DNA from: Nitrospirota bacterium
GTDB lineage: Bacteria; Nitrospirota; Thermodesulfovibrionia; Thermodesulfovibrionales; Magnetobacteriaceae
Assembly (NCBI GenBank): GCA_015233895.1
Contig: JADFXG010000022.1
Location: forward strand, 1 to 47,365
DNA length: 47,365 nucleotides
Direction: 5' to 3'
Shown here: positions 16,147-25,146 of the stretch, one piece after another
Position numbering within the stretch: the stretch's first letter is position 1
How the letters are laid out: every line of letters begins with the position of its first letter
Made by a program: the position numbers and the translations under genes
The notes under the pieces: model-generated
The model's input: only the letters and a program-made list of their open reading frames with translations
Database searches by the model: none
Told to the model about the DNA's origin: nothing

Positions 16147-17059
16147 GTCTTTGAATAAGGTTGTTGTTTTTATTCCTGCTTATAACGAGGAGGAAACGAT
16201 AGCCTTTGCCATAGATAAAGTATGTGAGCTGTATCCTGAAAGTGTAACTGCAGAGAAAAATTATTTTGTTGAAATATTGGTTGTAAACGATGGCTCTGTT
16301 GACAAAACAGAGGAAATAGCAGAATCAAAAGGAGTAAGGGTGGTTTCCCATCCCACAAATATGGGACTTGGTGCGGCAACTCGAATAGCTATGATGACAG
16401 CTTATGAGATGGGGGCTGATGTTGCAGTTAAACTCGACGCAGATCTGCAGCACGACCCTGCTGATATAGAGAAAGTAGTTATGCCCATCCTGTTTGGTAA
16501 GGCCGATATATGCTGGGGATCGAGATTTGCCGGCAAAATTCACTATAAGATGCCGATAATCAGACGGTTAGGAAACATGTTTTTTACATGGCTTATGAAT
16601 CAGCTGACTCCTTATGGTATTTCGGATGCACAGACTGGGCTTATGGCTTACGGCAAACGTTATTTGGCAGTGTTTGAGCTCTTTGGAAGCTACAACCCGC
16701 CTCAGCAGCTACTGATAGATGCTAGCAATAAGTTTATGAAGTATGCGGAGGTTCCGGTTGTGTTTTATGAAAGGAAAACTGGCAGATCGTTTGTCAGTTT
16801 AAGATACCCTTTTTATGTGTTTATAAATATTTTGCGCATTATGATTTACGGTAGTCCACTGAAGTTGTTTACAGCCATTGGTTCTGTTATGGTTATTTTT
16901 TCTATTATATATTTTATAGCAAGTACTATTTTTGAAAAATACTTAATGAATTTTCCAATTCTTTTAGTAAACAACCTTTCCCTTGCAACCTTAATTGTCG
17001 GTTTACAGTGTTTCTTTTTTGGCATACTGGCCGATCTCTTAATTAAAAGACGAAGGTGA
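16136..17059 (+). CDS. GT2 glycosyltransferase, polyprenyl-phosphate (DPM1/ArnC/GtrB) type
   Basis: The 307-residue protein has a GT-A fold with PAYNEEE (14-20), NDGSVDKT and the metal/donor-binding DADLQHDP (101-108), followed by two transmembrane segments (about 242-265 and 277-301) and a basic RRR end. This size and the two C-terminal membrane helices are those of ArnC and GtrB, which move a sugar from a nucleotide to undecaprenyl phosphate at the inner face of the cytoplasmic membrane. Translation starts at tandem GTG codons inside the end of the aminotransferase gene. It is the candidate for loading the formylated aminosugar on the lipid carrier. Confidence 0.88.
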   Translation: MVDKSLNKVVVFIPAYNEEETIAFAIDKVCELYPESVTAEKNYFVEILVVNDGSVDKTEEIAESKGVRVVSHPTNMGLGAATRIAMMTAYEMGADVAVKLDADLQHDPADIEKVVMPILFGKADICWGSRFAGKIHYKMPIIRRLGNMFFTWLMNQLTPYGISDAQTGLMAYGKRYLAVFELFGSYNPPQQLLIDASNKFMKYAEVPVVFYERKTGRSFVSLRYPFYVFINILRIMIYGSPLKLFTAIGSVMVIFSIIYFIASTIFEKYLMNFPILLVNNLSLATLIVGLQCFFFGILADLLIKRRR

Positions 17060-17072
17060 AGACACTTAGCAG

Positions 17073-18089
17073 ATGACAATAAAATCTTTTATAAAGATGT
17101 TCAGGCATTTTTTAAATTTGAAACCTACAAGTGGACAGATAATCAATGCAATGAAGTATTCATCGCATTATTTCACCAATTCTTTTCCATACTATTTGAA
17201 TTACAATCCTATCAGCGTAGGCTTTTATATTACGTATAAGTGTAACATTAAATGCCCTCACTGCTTTAGCACTGCTATAAACAAGAAAGAGTATCTTCAG
17301 GAAACGATGTCTTTGGAGGAGTTTGAAAGCATCGTAACCCATAGAAACCTTATAGATACCTTCAGAGTGTCGTTTGTTGGAGGGGAGCCTCTTTTGCATC
17401 CTGATTTGTTCAAGATGATCGAATTATGTACAAGGCATCAAAAGTTAACCATGTTTCCATCTAACGGCCTTGTTGTCAATGAACGGCTGGATGAGTTTAA
17501 AAAAACCTCTCTTACAACAATACAGATAAGTTTATATGACAATTATATTGAAAAACAGATGAAAAATGCCGCTCTGATAAGAAAAGCAAATCCAGGCATC
17601 GAGGTCTCTCTATCCAGAATTGTGACGAAAGAAAGGGAGTCGTATTTATTTATGGAAGAGGTTATAAAGATGGCAAAAGGCCTTGGTCTGGAAAATATAT
17701 GTTTTCAAAACTTTGTAGCAAAAGACAAAACCCATTCCCATCTATCAATTTACGAGGAGGATGAGGATGTATTGCAGTATCTGAAGGAGATAAAGTCGAA
17801 ATATGGACGGGAGTTTAATATATTGTTTCCGGCTCCACTAAGTAAGAATGCCGGATGGCGGTTTTGCTACGACTTCTATACAGTTGTATTTGTGAGAAAG
17901 GGGGGAGTAATAACGCCGTGCAGCACTGTAGTGCCGCCGTATAAGATGCCTCAGACCATATATGATGATAATTTCTGGAATACTAAATCTTTCTTAGACC
18001 TCAGAAAAAACCATAACAGCACACCTCCATTTGACTCTTTGTGTGACTTCTGTTATAAAAGTGCCCGCTACACAAGAGCTTTTATATAA
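17073..18089 (+). CDS. Radical SAM protein with SPASM-like tail
   Basis: The 338-residue protein has a CxxxCxxC motif at C57, C61 and C64 (CNIKCPHC), a VGGEPLLHPD motif, and a C-terminal cysteine set (around GGVITPCST and SLCDFCYK) that should hold an auxiliary iron-sulfur cluster. It follows the GT2 gene by 13 bases and belongs to the same operon. The reaction is unknown; redox-neutral sugar or amino acid modification is possible. No RiPP precursor is evident nearby. Confidence 0.85.
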   Translation: MTIKSFIKMFRHFLNLKPTSGQIINAMKYSSHYFTNSFPYYLNYNPISVGFYITYKCNIKCPHCFSTAINKKEYLQETMSLEEFESIVTHRNLIDTFRVSFVGGEPLLHPDLFKMIELCTRHQKLTMFPSNGLVVNERLDEFKKTSLTTIQISLYDNYIEKQMKNAALIRKANPGIEVSLSRIVTKERESYLFMEEVIKMAKGLGLENICFQNFVAKDKTHSHLSIYEEDEDVLQYLKEIKSKYGREFNILFPAPLSKNAGWRFCYDFYTVVFVRKGGVITPCSTVVPPYKMPQTIYDDNFWNTKSFLDLRKNHNSTPPFDSLCDFCYKSARYTRAFI

Positions 18090-18176
18090 AGAGGCCTTGC
18101 CTTTTCATACGGTGTTTTATTAGACTACTGTGGAGACGTACTTTAGCGGAAAAGACGGAAAAACAGGAGGGACAGC

Positions 18177-20006
18177 ATGTTTGACAGTGTTTTAATCAAT
18201 GTACCTCTAAGCAGTCCGTTACATCCTCAGAGCAATATTATTTTTCTGAAAGGATTCCTAAAGCAAAACGGATACAAGACGAAAGTATATGACACCAACA
18301 TCAAATTCATTAATTGGTTTTTGTCGGATACTTTTCGCCACATAAAAGACATTGAGTACATGGATAATCCTGTCCGGATGTTAGCCCTGTACAACGAAAT
18401 AGAGAAGGCCCTGTACGACCGCAGCGCCAAATACAGGGGTTTTTCCTTAGATATTAGGAATGTTGGTATGGCCTACAACAGGACGGTTTTTGAGGAGGTC
18501 ATCAAAAGTGTAAGCGACAAAGAGGCCAACCCTTTCATTGAGTACTATAAGAAGTTTGTTTCTGAGGAATTAAAACCGCTATCTCCTAAAATTGTTGGTA
18601 TAGGTATAATTTTTCAGGATCAGATAATACCGGCCTTTACGCTGGCAAACATAGTGAGAGATGTGCTTCCAGATACAAAAATAGTCCTTGGCGGGCAAAT
18701 AATAACGCGCTGTTATGACACTATGACAGAAAGTGGCCTGCTTGACAGATTTTGGGACTATCTGGTTTTGTGGGACGGGGAATTGCCGCTGGCAGACATT
18801 CATAAAACTCTCCTTGATAAGCAACCTGCAGAAATGACCAACGTTATAGTAAAGAACCAATCAGGGGCGGTTATAGACAGACACTCATATGGTTTTGATC
18901 TGGATAGCCTTCAAAGGCCTGATATTGAGGACATAGATTATAATGAGTACCTGTTTCCGGAGATGTTGATCCCACTTCAAACGGCAAGAGGGTGTTATGG
19001 CACGTGTGAGTTTTGTGCGATTCCTTTTGGTTCCAACGCGGGGTTCAGGCAGCGGTCAGTGGAGCATTTGATTGAGGACATTTTGGCTATCCGGCAGCAT
19101 ACGGGCGAAAAATACGGAAAAGAGGCATTGTATTTTAAGTTTATGGATGACACCTCGGCCCCTGCTACTTTGACAAAATTATCAAAAGAAATAGAGATCA
19201 TGGGACTCAACGTGCAGTGGGAAACCTTTGTGCGCCTCGAAAAAGCGTTTGAAGACGAGGAACTAATGGCTCAACTGTACCGTGGGGGTTGCAGAAAACT
19301 TATGTGGGGACTTGAGACCACAGACCCTGTGATTCTTAAAGATATGAATAAGAAGATAACCCCTGTTCAGACAACAAAAGTTCTTAACTCCACGGCAAAG
19401 GCCGGAATAATGAACTTTGTTTTCGTACTGATAGGCTTCCCTGGTGAGACAGCGCAGCAAAGGGACGCTCTTGCGGATTATATTATAGCAAATCAGGATA
19501 TTCACGTCCTAACCATTGCCACTTTTGACTTGACAAAGGGCTCGAGAATTCAAGGTAATCTGACATATCCTAACACCTATGGCCTGGAGTTCAGCAGACC
19601 GGAGGGTTTTGAGGTTCGGCTGCCTTATACGGTAAACGGCGGCAACTGGAAAGAGGAAATGGTCAAAGAGGCCCAGCGGTTGCTGGTAAAAATAATAAGA
19701 GAGCGGCCAGATATAGGTTTTGTAAGCCTGTTTCCCGACCAGGTGCGCGGCATTCTGTGCAACAGACACGGAAACGACTGGGGGCGGACGTTTCTTTCTA
19801 GGTTTGGAGAGGACAACATCAGAGAATTGCTGCTTGCAACAGAGCGGTATGTGAGTGCATTTGAAGAGTGTCAGGAGATAGACCTGTCAATTTTGCCAGA
19901 GCCTCTGAAACGTGAACATTTGAGGACAAAAGAGGACATTAAGTCTATCTCCGATGCTATAAACAGGAGAAAGGAGTACCAGAGCAGGAGAGTTAACCAG
20001 CTTTGA
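18177..20006 (+). CDS. B12-binding-type radical SAM protein (609 aa)
   Basis: The N-terminal 240 residues form a B12-binding-like domain (VLINVPLSS start, IVLGGQII near residue 169, WDGELPL near 200), with an insertion of about 70 residues (55-125) that makes this the longest of the four B12-type proteins here. The radical SAM core has C273, C277 and C280 (RGCYGTCEFC), then LYFKFMDDTSAP and LMWGLETTDP. A strong GGAGG ribosome binding site lies about five bases before the ATG. The stop overlaps the start of the next gene (TTGA), so it is coupled to the unrecognised 406-aa protein. Its substrate is unknown. Confidence 0.88.
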   Translation: MFDSVLINVPLSSPLHPQSNIIFLKGFLKQNGYKTKVYDTNIKFINWFLSDTFRHIKDIEYMDNPVRMLALYNEIEKALYDRSAKYRGFSLDIRNVGMAYNRTVFEEVIKSVSDKEANPFIEYYKKFVSEELKPLSPKIVGIGIIFQDQIIPAFTLANIVRDVLPDTKIVLGGQIITRCYDTMTESGLLDRFWDYLVLWDGELPLADIHKTLLDKQPAEMTNVIVKNQSGAVIDRHSYGFDLDSLQRPDIEDIDYNEYLFPEMLIPLQTARGCYGTCEFCAIPFGSNAGFRQRSVEHLIEDILAIRQHTGEKYGKEALYFKFMDDTSAPATLTKLSKEIEIMGLNVQWETFVRLEKAFEDEELMAQLYRGGCRKLMWGLETTDPVILKDMNKKITPVQTTKVLNSTAKAGIMNFVFVLIGFPGETAQQRDALADYIIANQDIHVLTIATFDLTKGSRIQGNLTYPNTYGLEFSRPEGFEVRLPYTVNGGNWKEEMVKEAQRLLVKIIRERPDIGFVSLFPDQVRGILCNRHGNDWGRTFLSRFGEDNIRELLLATERYVSAFEECQEIDLSILPEPLKREHLRTKEDIKSISDAINRRKEYQSRRVNQL

Positions 20007-21223
20007 CCCTATCCTCCTATTTAACCGGAGCGGAGAGCTATTTGCATGAACCCGTTCAAAGGGAATGGTTAAAAAGACTTTTTAATAAAGCAGGGCAAGG
20101 TTGTTCCCTGTTTTCTGATGCAGGAGACAAAGCTGAGATTCATGAGGAGTTCAGAAACCGCATACGTACGGAGGAGATAAAGGCCTGGTATAGCTGTCAG
20201 GAGGGGGATAGTCTTTTTCAGGGGACGTCCATATCTTCTTTGACTATTCCAGGGGTGTTTACGGAGCCGGTAAGATTCGACAACATTGGGCAACTTCAGG
20301 AGGTTATTGCACAGAGCTACATAGAAAATCACTGGAGAACTGCCCCCCATGTAAAGGCAGCCATTATGGAGGATGTTGGCAAATGGCTGGATAGTGGCCT
20401 GTTTTATTGTGTGGTTGTTGCCTCAAAGGTAATTTCACAGGCGTTTTCTTTAAAGGTGCGATACGAAGATGTGGTGTTAAAGGTAGATGATTTTTTGGTT
20501 GATCCCCATGAGATAACCTCATATCCATACGATGTAAGGGTAAAGTACTTTGACACGGTTAAAGAGAGAATAGAGTGTTTTGGGGATCTGGACATCAGTC
20601 GTCAGGAGTTGGAGTCAAGTCTTATTTTGGCAGACATAAGCAAGCCAAAAATAGAGCGCTTCAAGGACAATATAATATTAGCCCCCGTAAGGTGTAACGA
20701 CATAGCTGCTGCAATGGCTAAAAACATAAAAAAACTGATTACAGAAAAAACACAAAGCCGGATAAAACCGGCATCCATAGCAGTCGTTATTTATGATACC
20801 GATACCCCTTATACGTACTATCATATTACAGGGGCTGATGCGGATGGCATGTCGCCACAGATGCCTGGCCTGACCGTGCTGGGTTCAAGTGGTACGATAG
20901 ATGCACTCCGGTGGCTTTATATCTACAGAGTAAGTCTCATAGCACAGAAGATGATGAAAAGCTCTCTGTACTCGGAGGTGCACAGAAGGTTTATTCCTTT
21001 TGTCTTTTTCGGTGTGTTGGTACCCAGAGATGCCGACATATTGCTTGATATGCAGGCTCTGGATCTGCTTCGTTATCATGGCAACATAACCCCAAACATT
21101 GAGTTTGCTTATCTATTGCCGGATATAATAAGGGGCCGCACACAAAGAGAAGAAATGGACTTTCGTAAAGAGTTAGAGCAAAGAACTCATTCATGTGCTT
21201 CGGCACAAAAAGGAAACGCATAA
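20003..21223 (+). CDS. Unrecognised 406-aa protein coupled to a B12-type radical SAM
   Basis: I do not recognise this family. The 406-residue protein is soluble in appearance, has no signal peptide or clear membrane segment, and shows no nucleotide-binding loop. Visible landmarks are a REWLKRLF helix near residue 20, a KVDDFLVDPHEITSYPYD stretch near 155-172, a mixed region with VVIYDTDTPYTYYHITGADADG (about 262-283), and a C-terminal helical part. It begins with a TTG overlapping the radical SAM stop codon by four bases and is followed without a gap by the Ntn hydrolase (TAA then ATG). The tight coupling on both sides suggests it is a dedicated partner or an enzyme of the same reaction sequence. 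Confidence 0.8.
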   Translation: MTLSSYLTGAESYLHEPVQREWLKRLFNKAGQGCSLFSDAGDKAEIHEEFRNRIRTEEIKAWYSCQEGDSLFQGTSISSLTIPGVFTEPVRFDNIGQLQEVIAQSYIENHWRTAPHVKAAIMEDVGKWLDSGLFYCVVVASKVISQAFSLKVRYEDVVLKVDDFLVDPHEITSYPYDVRVKYFDTVKERIECFGDLDISRQELESSLILADISKPKIERFKDNIILAPVRCNDIAAAMAKNIKKLITEKTQSRIKPASIAVVIYDTDTPYTYYHITGADADGMSPQMPGLTVLGSSGTIDALRWLYIYRVSLIAQKMMKSSLYSEVHRRFIPFVFFGVLVPRDADILLDMQALDLLRYHGNITPNIEFAYLLPDIIRGRTQREEMDFRKELEQRTHSCASAQKGNA

Positions 21224-21976
21224 ATGTGTACAACTGGTTATCATAAAGGCTTAAAGGTGTTGTTCAAAAACAGGGATAAACAGACTGAAACTGATGAGGA
21301 GATACTGACAGACAACGGTATTATAGCTTGCAGGACTAAAGGCGACAGTTACTATAGCTGGGGATTGAATATGTTTGGGTGTGCCTTTGTCAGTACTGCT
21401 GTAAACTCCCCTAAGTGGACATCTTTGATATATGAGAACAAGCTAAGAGAAGCTGCCAGTCTGTATGAGGCTGAAAACAGAGCTCTTTTTATTCCTACGG
21501 AGGTTGTTTCAAAAACGTTGCCAGAGGTTAAAACGGTACGGCAGTGGGTGGATGCACTGACAGACACACATCGATTATCCAGAGGGTATAACATTCTTGT
21601 CTGTGATCCACAGAATGCGTTCCATGTGGAGATGTACCGTGACAACATTTCTGTAAGAGATGTTACGCAGTCTCTGACAGTAACAAATCATTTCCAGTCA
21701 TTGAAAGCCGGGCCGGCCGCAGAGGATGATTATCCGAGCAGTTTCAGACGCCTCAGATATGGCAATGAACATCTTCCCGGGGTGCAATCAACTCCCGGCA
21801 TACTTGAAATGATGAAGCCGTCTATGCCTGCAAGGCAGAGGGAAATATGGCGCAGTGCTCCTTTTAAAACTATTTCCTCGGCGGTAATAGATGTTACTAA
21901 CGGTATTGTTTATTATAGCAGGGCACTTGAGCAGGAGTATTTGTTGTTCAAAATAAGATATCAAAATAAACTATAA
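21224..21976 (+). CDS. Ntn-hydrolase-fold protein, acyltransferase/amidase-like (C45/choloylglycine hydrolase type)
   Basis: The 250-residue protein starts MCTTGYHKG, so removal of Met would expose Cys2 as an N-terminal nucleophile. It continues with LFKNRDKQ (residues about 14-21) and later has TVTNHFQSL, the patterns of the acyl-CoA:6-aminopenicillanate acyltransferase and choloylglycine-hydrolase group. These enzymes hydrolyse or form amide bonds. Unlike the fungal penicillin enzyme it needs no internal cleavage to free the cysteine. With two acyl-carrier modules nearby it could attach, remove or trim an N-acyl group of the product. A good AAGGA ribosome binding site precedes the ATG. Confidence 0.75.
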   Translation: MCTTGYHKGLKVLFKNRDKQTETDEEILTDNGIIACRTKGDSYYSWGLNMFGCAFVSTAVNSPKWTSLIYENKLREAASLYEAENRALFIPTEVVSKTLPEVKTVRQWVDALTDTHRLSRGYNILVCDPQNAFHVEMYRDNISVRDVTQSLTVTNHFQSLKAGPAAEDDYPSSFRRLRYGNEHLPGVQSTPGILEMMKPSMPARQREIWRSAPFKTISSAVIDVTNGIVYYSRALEQEYLLFKIRYQNKL

Positions 21977-21991
21977 GGAAGAGGATATGCC

Positions 21992-22732
21992 ATGAGCGAA
22001 AACGACAGAACTCAAAAAGAGATGTCAAGGTATATTGATCTGGAGATTTACCACAGGGTAGAAAAAACGCATCCGTTTTATATTGAAATGGCGCAAGAGA
22101 TTATCACTCAGATAAGCAACTACTGTAAGGATGACAAAAAGTATGAGATACTGGAGCTTGGTGCTGGGACGGGGCTTTTGACCATGGAACTGTTAGGGCT
22201 GCCATTTTGCAATGTCCATGCTTTAGAGCTTGACAGTGACTGCTGTTATGCACTAAGGAGACACATAACCCATGAAAATTGCATAATTGTAAACGGGGAT
22301 GCCGTAAACTACTGTAAAAGCCGCCATTTTGATGTAGTTGTATCAAGTTTTGCACATGATCATATCTGCTATGACAAGGCAGCGGATTTTGCAAAAAACA
22401 TACGAAACAATTTGCTTAAAGGAGGCATATATGTTATGGGCGGGGAAATACTGCCCTACTATGAGACTTCTGCAGAAAGAAGAGAAGCACTTTACAAATA
22501 TCACGGCTATATAATTAACAAGGCGTTGCGTGACGGGTTTTTTGAGGTTGCACAGATAGAGATAAATGCGTTGAAATCCGGCCTGGAAATGATAGGTGAT
22601 TTTAAACGCCATGAGGCGATGTTTGAAAAAGAAATGACTGATGCTGGCTTTACGTTGTTGATGAAAAGGAAAATAGGGCCGCTTGAAACCCACGATGTTG
22701 GTGGGGTGTTCGTTTATGTCTATGGAAATTGA
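21992..22732 (+). CDS. Class I SAM-dependent methyltransferase
   Basis: The 246-residue protein has the SAM-binding glycine motif ILELGAGTG (53-61), an acidic residue ending strand 2 (HALELDSD) and a motif IV region (FDVVVSSFAHDHI). The acceptor cannot be deduced. GGAAGAGGA lies upstream of the ATG. It sits between the Ntn hydrolase and the first carrier protein, so it may methylate an amine, acid or carrier-bound intermediate. Confidence 0.85.
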   Translation: MSENDRTQKEMSRYIDLEIYHRVEKTHPFYIEMAQEIITQISNYCKDDKKYEILELGAGTGLLTMELLGLPFCNVHALELDSDCCYALRRHITHENCIIVNGDAVNYCKSRHFDVVVSSFAHDHICYDKAADFAKNIRNNLLKGGIYVMGGEILPYYETSAERREALYKYHGYIINKALRDGFFEVAQIEINALKSGLEMIGDFKRHEAMFEKEMTDAGFTLLMKRKIGPLETHDVGGVFVYVYGN

Positions 22733-22767
22733 TACGGCCTCTGGCAGTATGATGCAAGGATTCATAT

Positions 22768-22998
22768 TTGTTAAACGAGACTATAAAGACAATATTTTTT
22801 GAAGTATTTGAGGTCTCCGGCATTACTATGGATACGGTGCTTAACGATATTGAGTCATGGGATTCGCTAAATCATATGAAACTTATTGCAGCGCTTGAGG
22901 GTGCTTTTTCAATAAGATTTACGTTTCCGGAGATAGTAAAACTCCTGTCTGTAAAAAAGATATATGAAACGATAGAAAGTAAAGGGGTCAGATTGTGA
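22768..22998 (+). CDS. Acyl/peptidyl carrier protein (module A)
   Basis: A 76-residue acidic carrier protein with the phosphopantetheine attachment serine in the motif SWDSLNHMKLIAALE (the Ser of WDSLNHM). The start is a TTG with AAGGA seven bases upstream. It overlaps the adenylating enzyme by four bases (GTGA). A stand-alone carrier with a stand-alone adenylation domain is the DltA/DltC-like arrangement for loading a single amino or carboxylic acid as a thioester. It is clearly related to the second carrier at 33830. No phosphopantetheinyl transferase is on the plasmid, so the host must supply it. Confidence 0.92.
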   Translation: MLNETIKTIFFEVFEVSGITMDTVLNDIESWDSLNHMKLIAALEGAFSIRFTFPEIVKLLSVKKIYETIESKGVRL

Positions 22999-24458
22999 AG
23001 TATTTTTATGAAAAAATGCTCCATATCTTTAAAACCTCCCCAGCAACCTTTTACACGTATTATGGCCAAACCTATAGTTACAAAGACTGTTACGCAAACA
23101 TGGTTAAAATAAACTCTGTGTTGAAACACTTTAAAAGAGCAAACATTGTTGTATATGGCAGAAAGAGTTTCAGTACATACTGCACCATCTTTTCAATATT
23201 CCTTTCTCAAAACATATGGGTGCCATTGTCTGAGCTTGCACCCCCGGCAAGAAATCTAAGCATGGCTGAGACAACAACCCCTGCCCTGATTCTCACAGAT
23301 GGCAGCGGTTTCCCAGGGGCAGTATCCGATTATGCCGCTAAGAGTAACATCCCTGTGGAAAACATAGAAGAGATTATACAACAAGAAGCTGGCGAGGAAT
23401 TCATTTTAGGAGATTTTTTAGCGGATGATCTTGCATACATTATGTTTACTTCGGGCTCTACCGGCATCCCTAAAGGTGTTCCTATGACAAATGCCAACTA
23501 CATTAATTTTGTGGAAAATGCACTGGAAATACTGCCCTTTGAAAAACACGAGGTGTTTTCCGACTACCACGGTTTTTCTTTTGATATTTCCATATTTTAT
23601 CTGTTTTGCGCTGTGTTTACGGAGAGTGCCTTTGCCCCTATTATAGAGAATGAGGAAAGGTTTTTTCCGTTAAACAACATAATAGAAAACAGGGTAACAG
23701 TGTGGTCATCTGTGCCATCGGTTATTACAAGAATTCAGATGATTCGCAAGGACGATATAATAGATACACCCATAAAAATAATGTTTTTGTGTGGGGAGCC
23801 TTTTAAACTAGACGTGCTTAAGTTCTGTTACAACAATCTGGGGATAAAGCACGTATATAATTTTTATGGTCTAACGGAGACCGGAGTGGAAAATTTCTAT
23901 CATAAATGCAGCATCAGCGATCTGCAAAAGTATGAAATGAAGGGGTTTGTACCGATTGGGAGACCACTTAAAGGCAACGATATTTTACTTGATGCTGATA
24001 ATCAGCTGCTTATAAGCGGTGTACAGGTAACACCTGGTTATCTCGGCAACAGGGAAACGGAACGCTTTGCTGAAATAGATGGAAAAAGATGGTACAAAAC
24101 CGGCGACATAGTACAGCGCTACGAGGATGTATATTTTTGTAAAGGGCGCATGGACTCGCAGTTAAAATTAGGCGGCTACAGGGTCGAACTAATGGACATA
24201 GAAACCCATATAAGGAGATATCCGGCAGTGACTGACGCCGTGTGTTTTGTCACCGGAACTGACAGTGAAACCCTTGTTGCGGCGGTTGAGTCGGGGATTT
24301 TGGACGAAAAGGGATTGAAAGCATATCTGAAGGAGTGTTTGCCGCCATATATGGTACCCAAAAAGTTATTTCAGCTTAATGAGTTTCCTAAAAATGCCAA
24401 TGGTAAAACAGACAGGAAAAAGATTAAATTGCTCTATACAGGAAGTGAGGATATTTGA
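22995..24458 (+). CDS. Stand-alone adenylation enzyme (amino-acid/acyl-AMP ligase)
   Basis: This 487-residue ANL-family enzyme has the adenylation core motifs in order: A3 FTSGSTGIPKG (151-161), A4 SFDIS (195-199), A5 NFYGLTETG, A7 WYKTGDIV, A8 GRMDSQLKLGGYRVEL and A10 NANGKTDRKKI with the catalytic lysine. The aspartate of the A4 motif, which in NRPS domains holds the alpha-amino group, is present, so an amino acid substrate is plausible. It starts with GTG overlapping the carrier gene and should load that carrier. Size and context resemble DltA. With the GNAT that follows, it may provide an aminoacyl group to be put on a sugar amine. Confidence 0.9.
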   Translation: MKYFYEKMLHIFKTSPATFYTYYGQTYSYKDCYANMVKINSVLKHFKRANIVVYGRKSFSTYCTIFSIFLSQNIWVPLSELAPPARNLSMAETTTPALILTDGSGFPGAVSDYAAKSNIPVENIEEIIQQEAGEEFILGDFLADDLAYIMFTSGSTGIPKGVPMTNANYINFVENALEILPFEKHEVFSDYHGFSFDISIFYLFCAVFTESAFAPIIENEERFFPLNNIIENRVTVWSSVPSVITRIQMIRKDDIIDTPIKIMFLCGEPFKLDVLKFCYNNLGIKHVYNFYGLTETGVENFYHKCSISDLQKYEMKGFVPIGRPLKGNDILLDADNQLLISGVQVTPGYLGNRETERFAEIDGKRWYKTGDIVQRYEDVYFCKGRMDSQLKLGGYRVELMDIETHIRRYPAVTDAVCFVTGTDSETLVAAVESGILDEKGLKAYLKECLPPYMVPKKLFQLNEFPKNANGKTDRKKIKLLYTGSEDI

Positions 24459-24462
24459 GGCT

Positions 24463-25095
24463 ATGATTACCATAGAGCCTATAACCAAAGATGATTATGG
24501 GGCAATTTCCACATTACATGAAACCCTGCTTCCGTGGTCTTTTATGGCGAACGCTGGCAGGAGATTTTTGAGTGCATTTTATGATGTAGTGATGAGCTCT
24601 CAGGCAGGGTTTGGTTATGTTGCAAAGGAGCAGGGCAGGGTTGTCGGGTTTGCTTTAGCGGTTTATGACAGCAGGGGGTTATTGAAAAGGCTTCTTTTGG
24701 CAGATTTTTTTAAGATAATAAAGTCCCTTTTGCCTGTAGTAATCAAGTCATTCAGTAAAATGAAAACGCTTCTGCAGCTAATCCTCCACAGACAGGAAAA
24801 GGCGTATAGAGTGCCCTCTGGAGAGTGTTTATTTATAGCAATAGATCCTGCTATTAAAAAAGGAATGACGTTTTTTAAGTTGATCTATGCCATAGATAAG
24901 CATTTCCTGGACAGGGGTATCAAGGTTTACCATGGCAGAGTGCTTAATACAAATCCGGTGATAGAAGTGTTTAGAAGGGTAGAGAGCTTTCAACCTGTTG
25001 AAGAGATCTCCCTGTATGGCCATATGTGGACACTTTACAACTGGAGTATAGAGCGCAGCTTTAAGCAGATAAAAGAGATTTCTGAAAACTCTTAA
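24463..25095 (+). CDS. GNAT-family N-acyltransferase (module A)
   Basis: The 210-residue protein has a GNAT fold pattern: an N-terminal ITKDDYGAISTLHETLL helix, the central strand pair VAKEQGRVVGFALAVYD, and ECLFIAIDPAIKKGMTFFKLIYAID in place of the acyl-CoA pyrophosphate loop. That loop is degenerate, which may mean a carrier-protein thioester is the donor rather than acyl-CoA. I chose the ATG at 24463, with TTGAGG just upstream, because an in-frame ATG at 24379 lies inside the adenylation gene. It starts five bases after that gene's stop. Likely role: transfer of the acyl or aminoacyl group to an amine. Confidence 0.75.
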   Translation: MITIEPITKDDYGAISTLHETLLPWSFMANAGRRFLSAFYDVVMSSQAGFGYVAKEQGRVVGFALAVYDSRGLLKRLLLADFFKIIKSLLPVVIKSFSKMKTLLQLILHRQEKAYRVPSGECLFIAIDPAIKKGMTFFKLIYAIDKHFLDRGIKVYHGRVLNTNPVIEVFRRVESFQPVEEISLYGHMWTLYNWSIERSFKQIKEISENS

Positions 25096-25146
25096 CGAGA
25101 ATAGCCGCAGCTTGCACAATGTCCGGCGGCTGGAGGTATAACAATC

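Noticed and set aside
24379-24462. Upstream ATG start for the first GNAT gene
   Set aside because: It lies inside the end of the adenylation gene, while the ATG at 24463 follows the stop by five bases with a plausible ribosome binding site.
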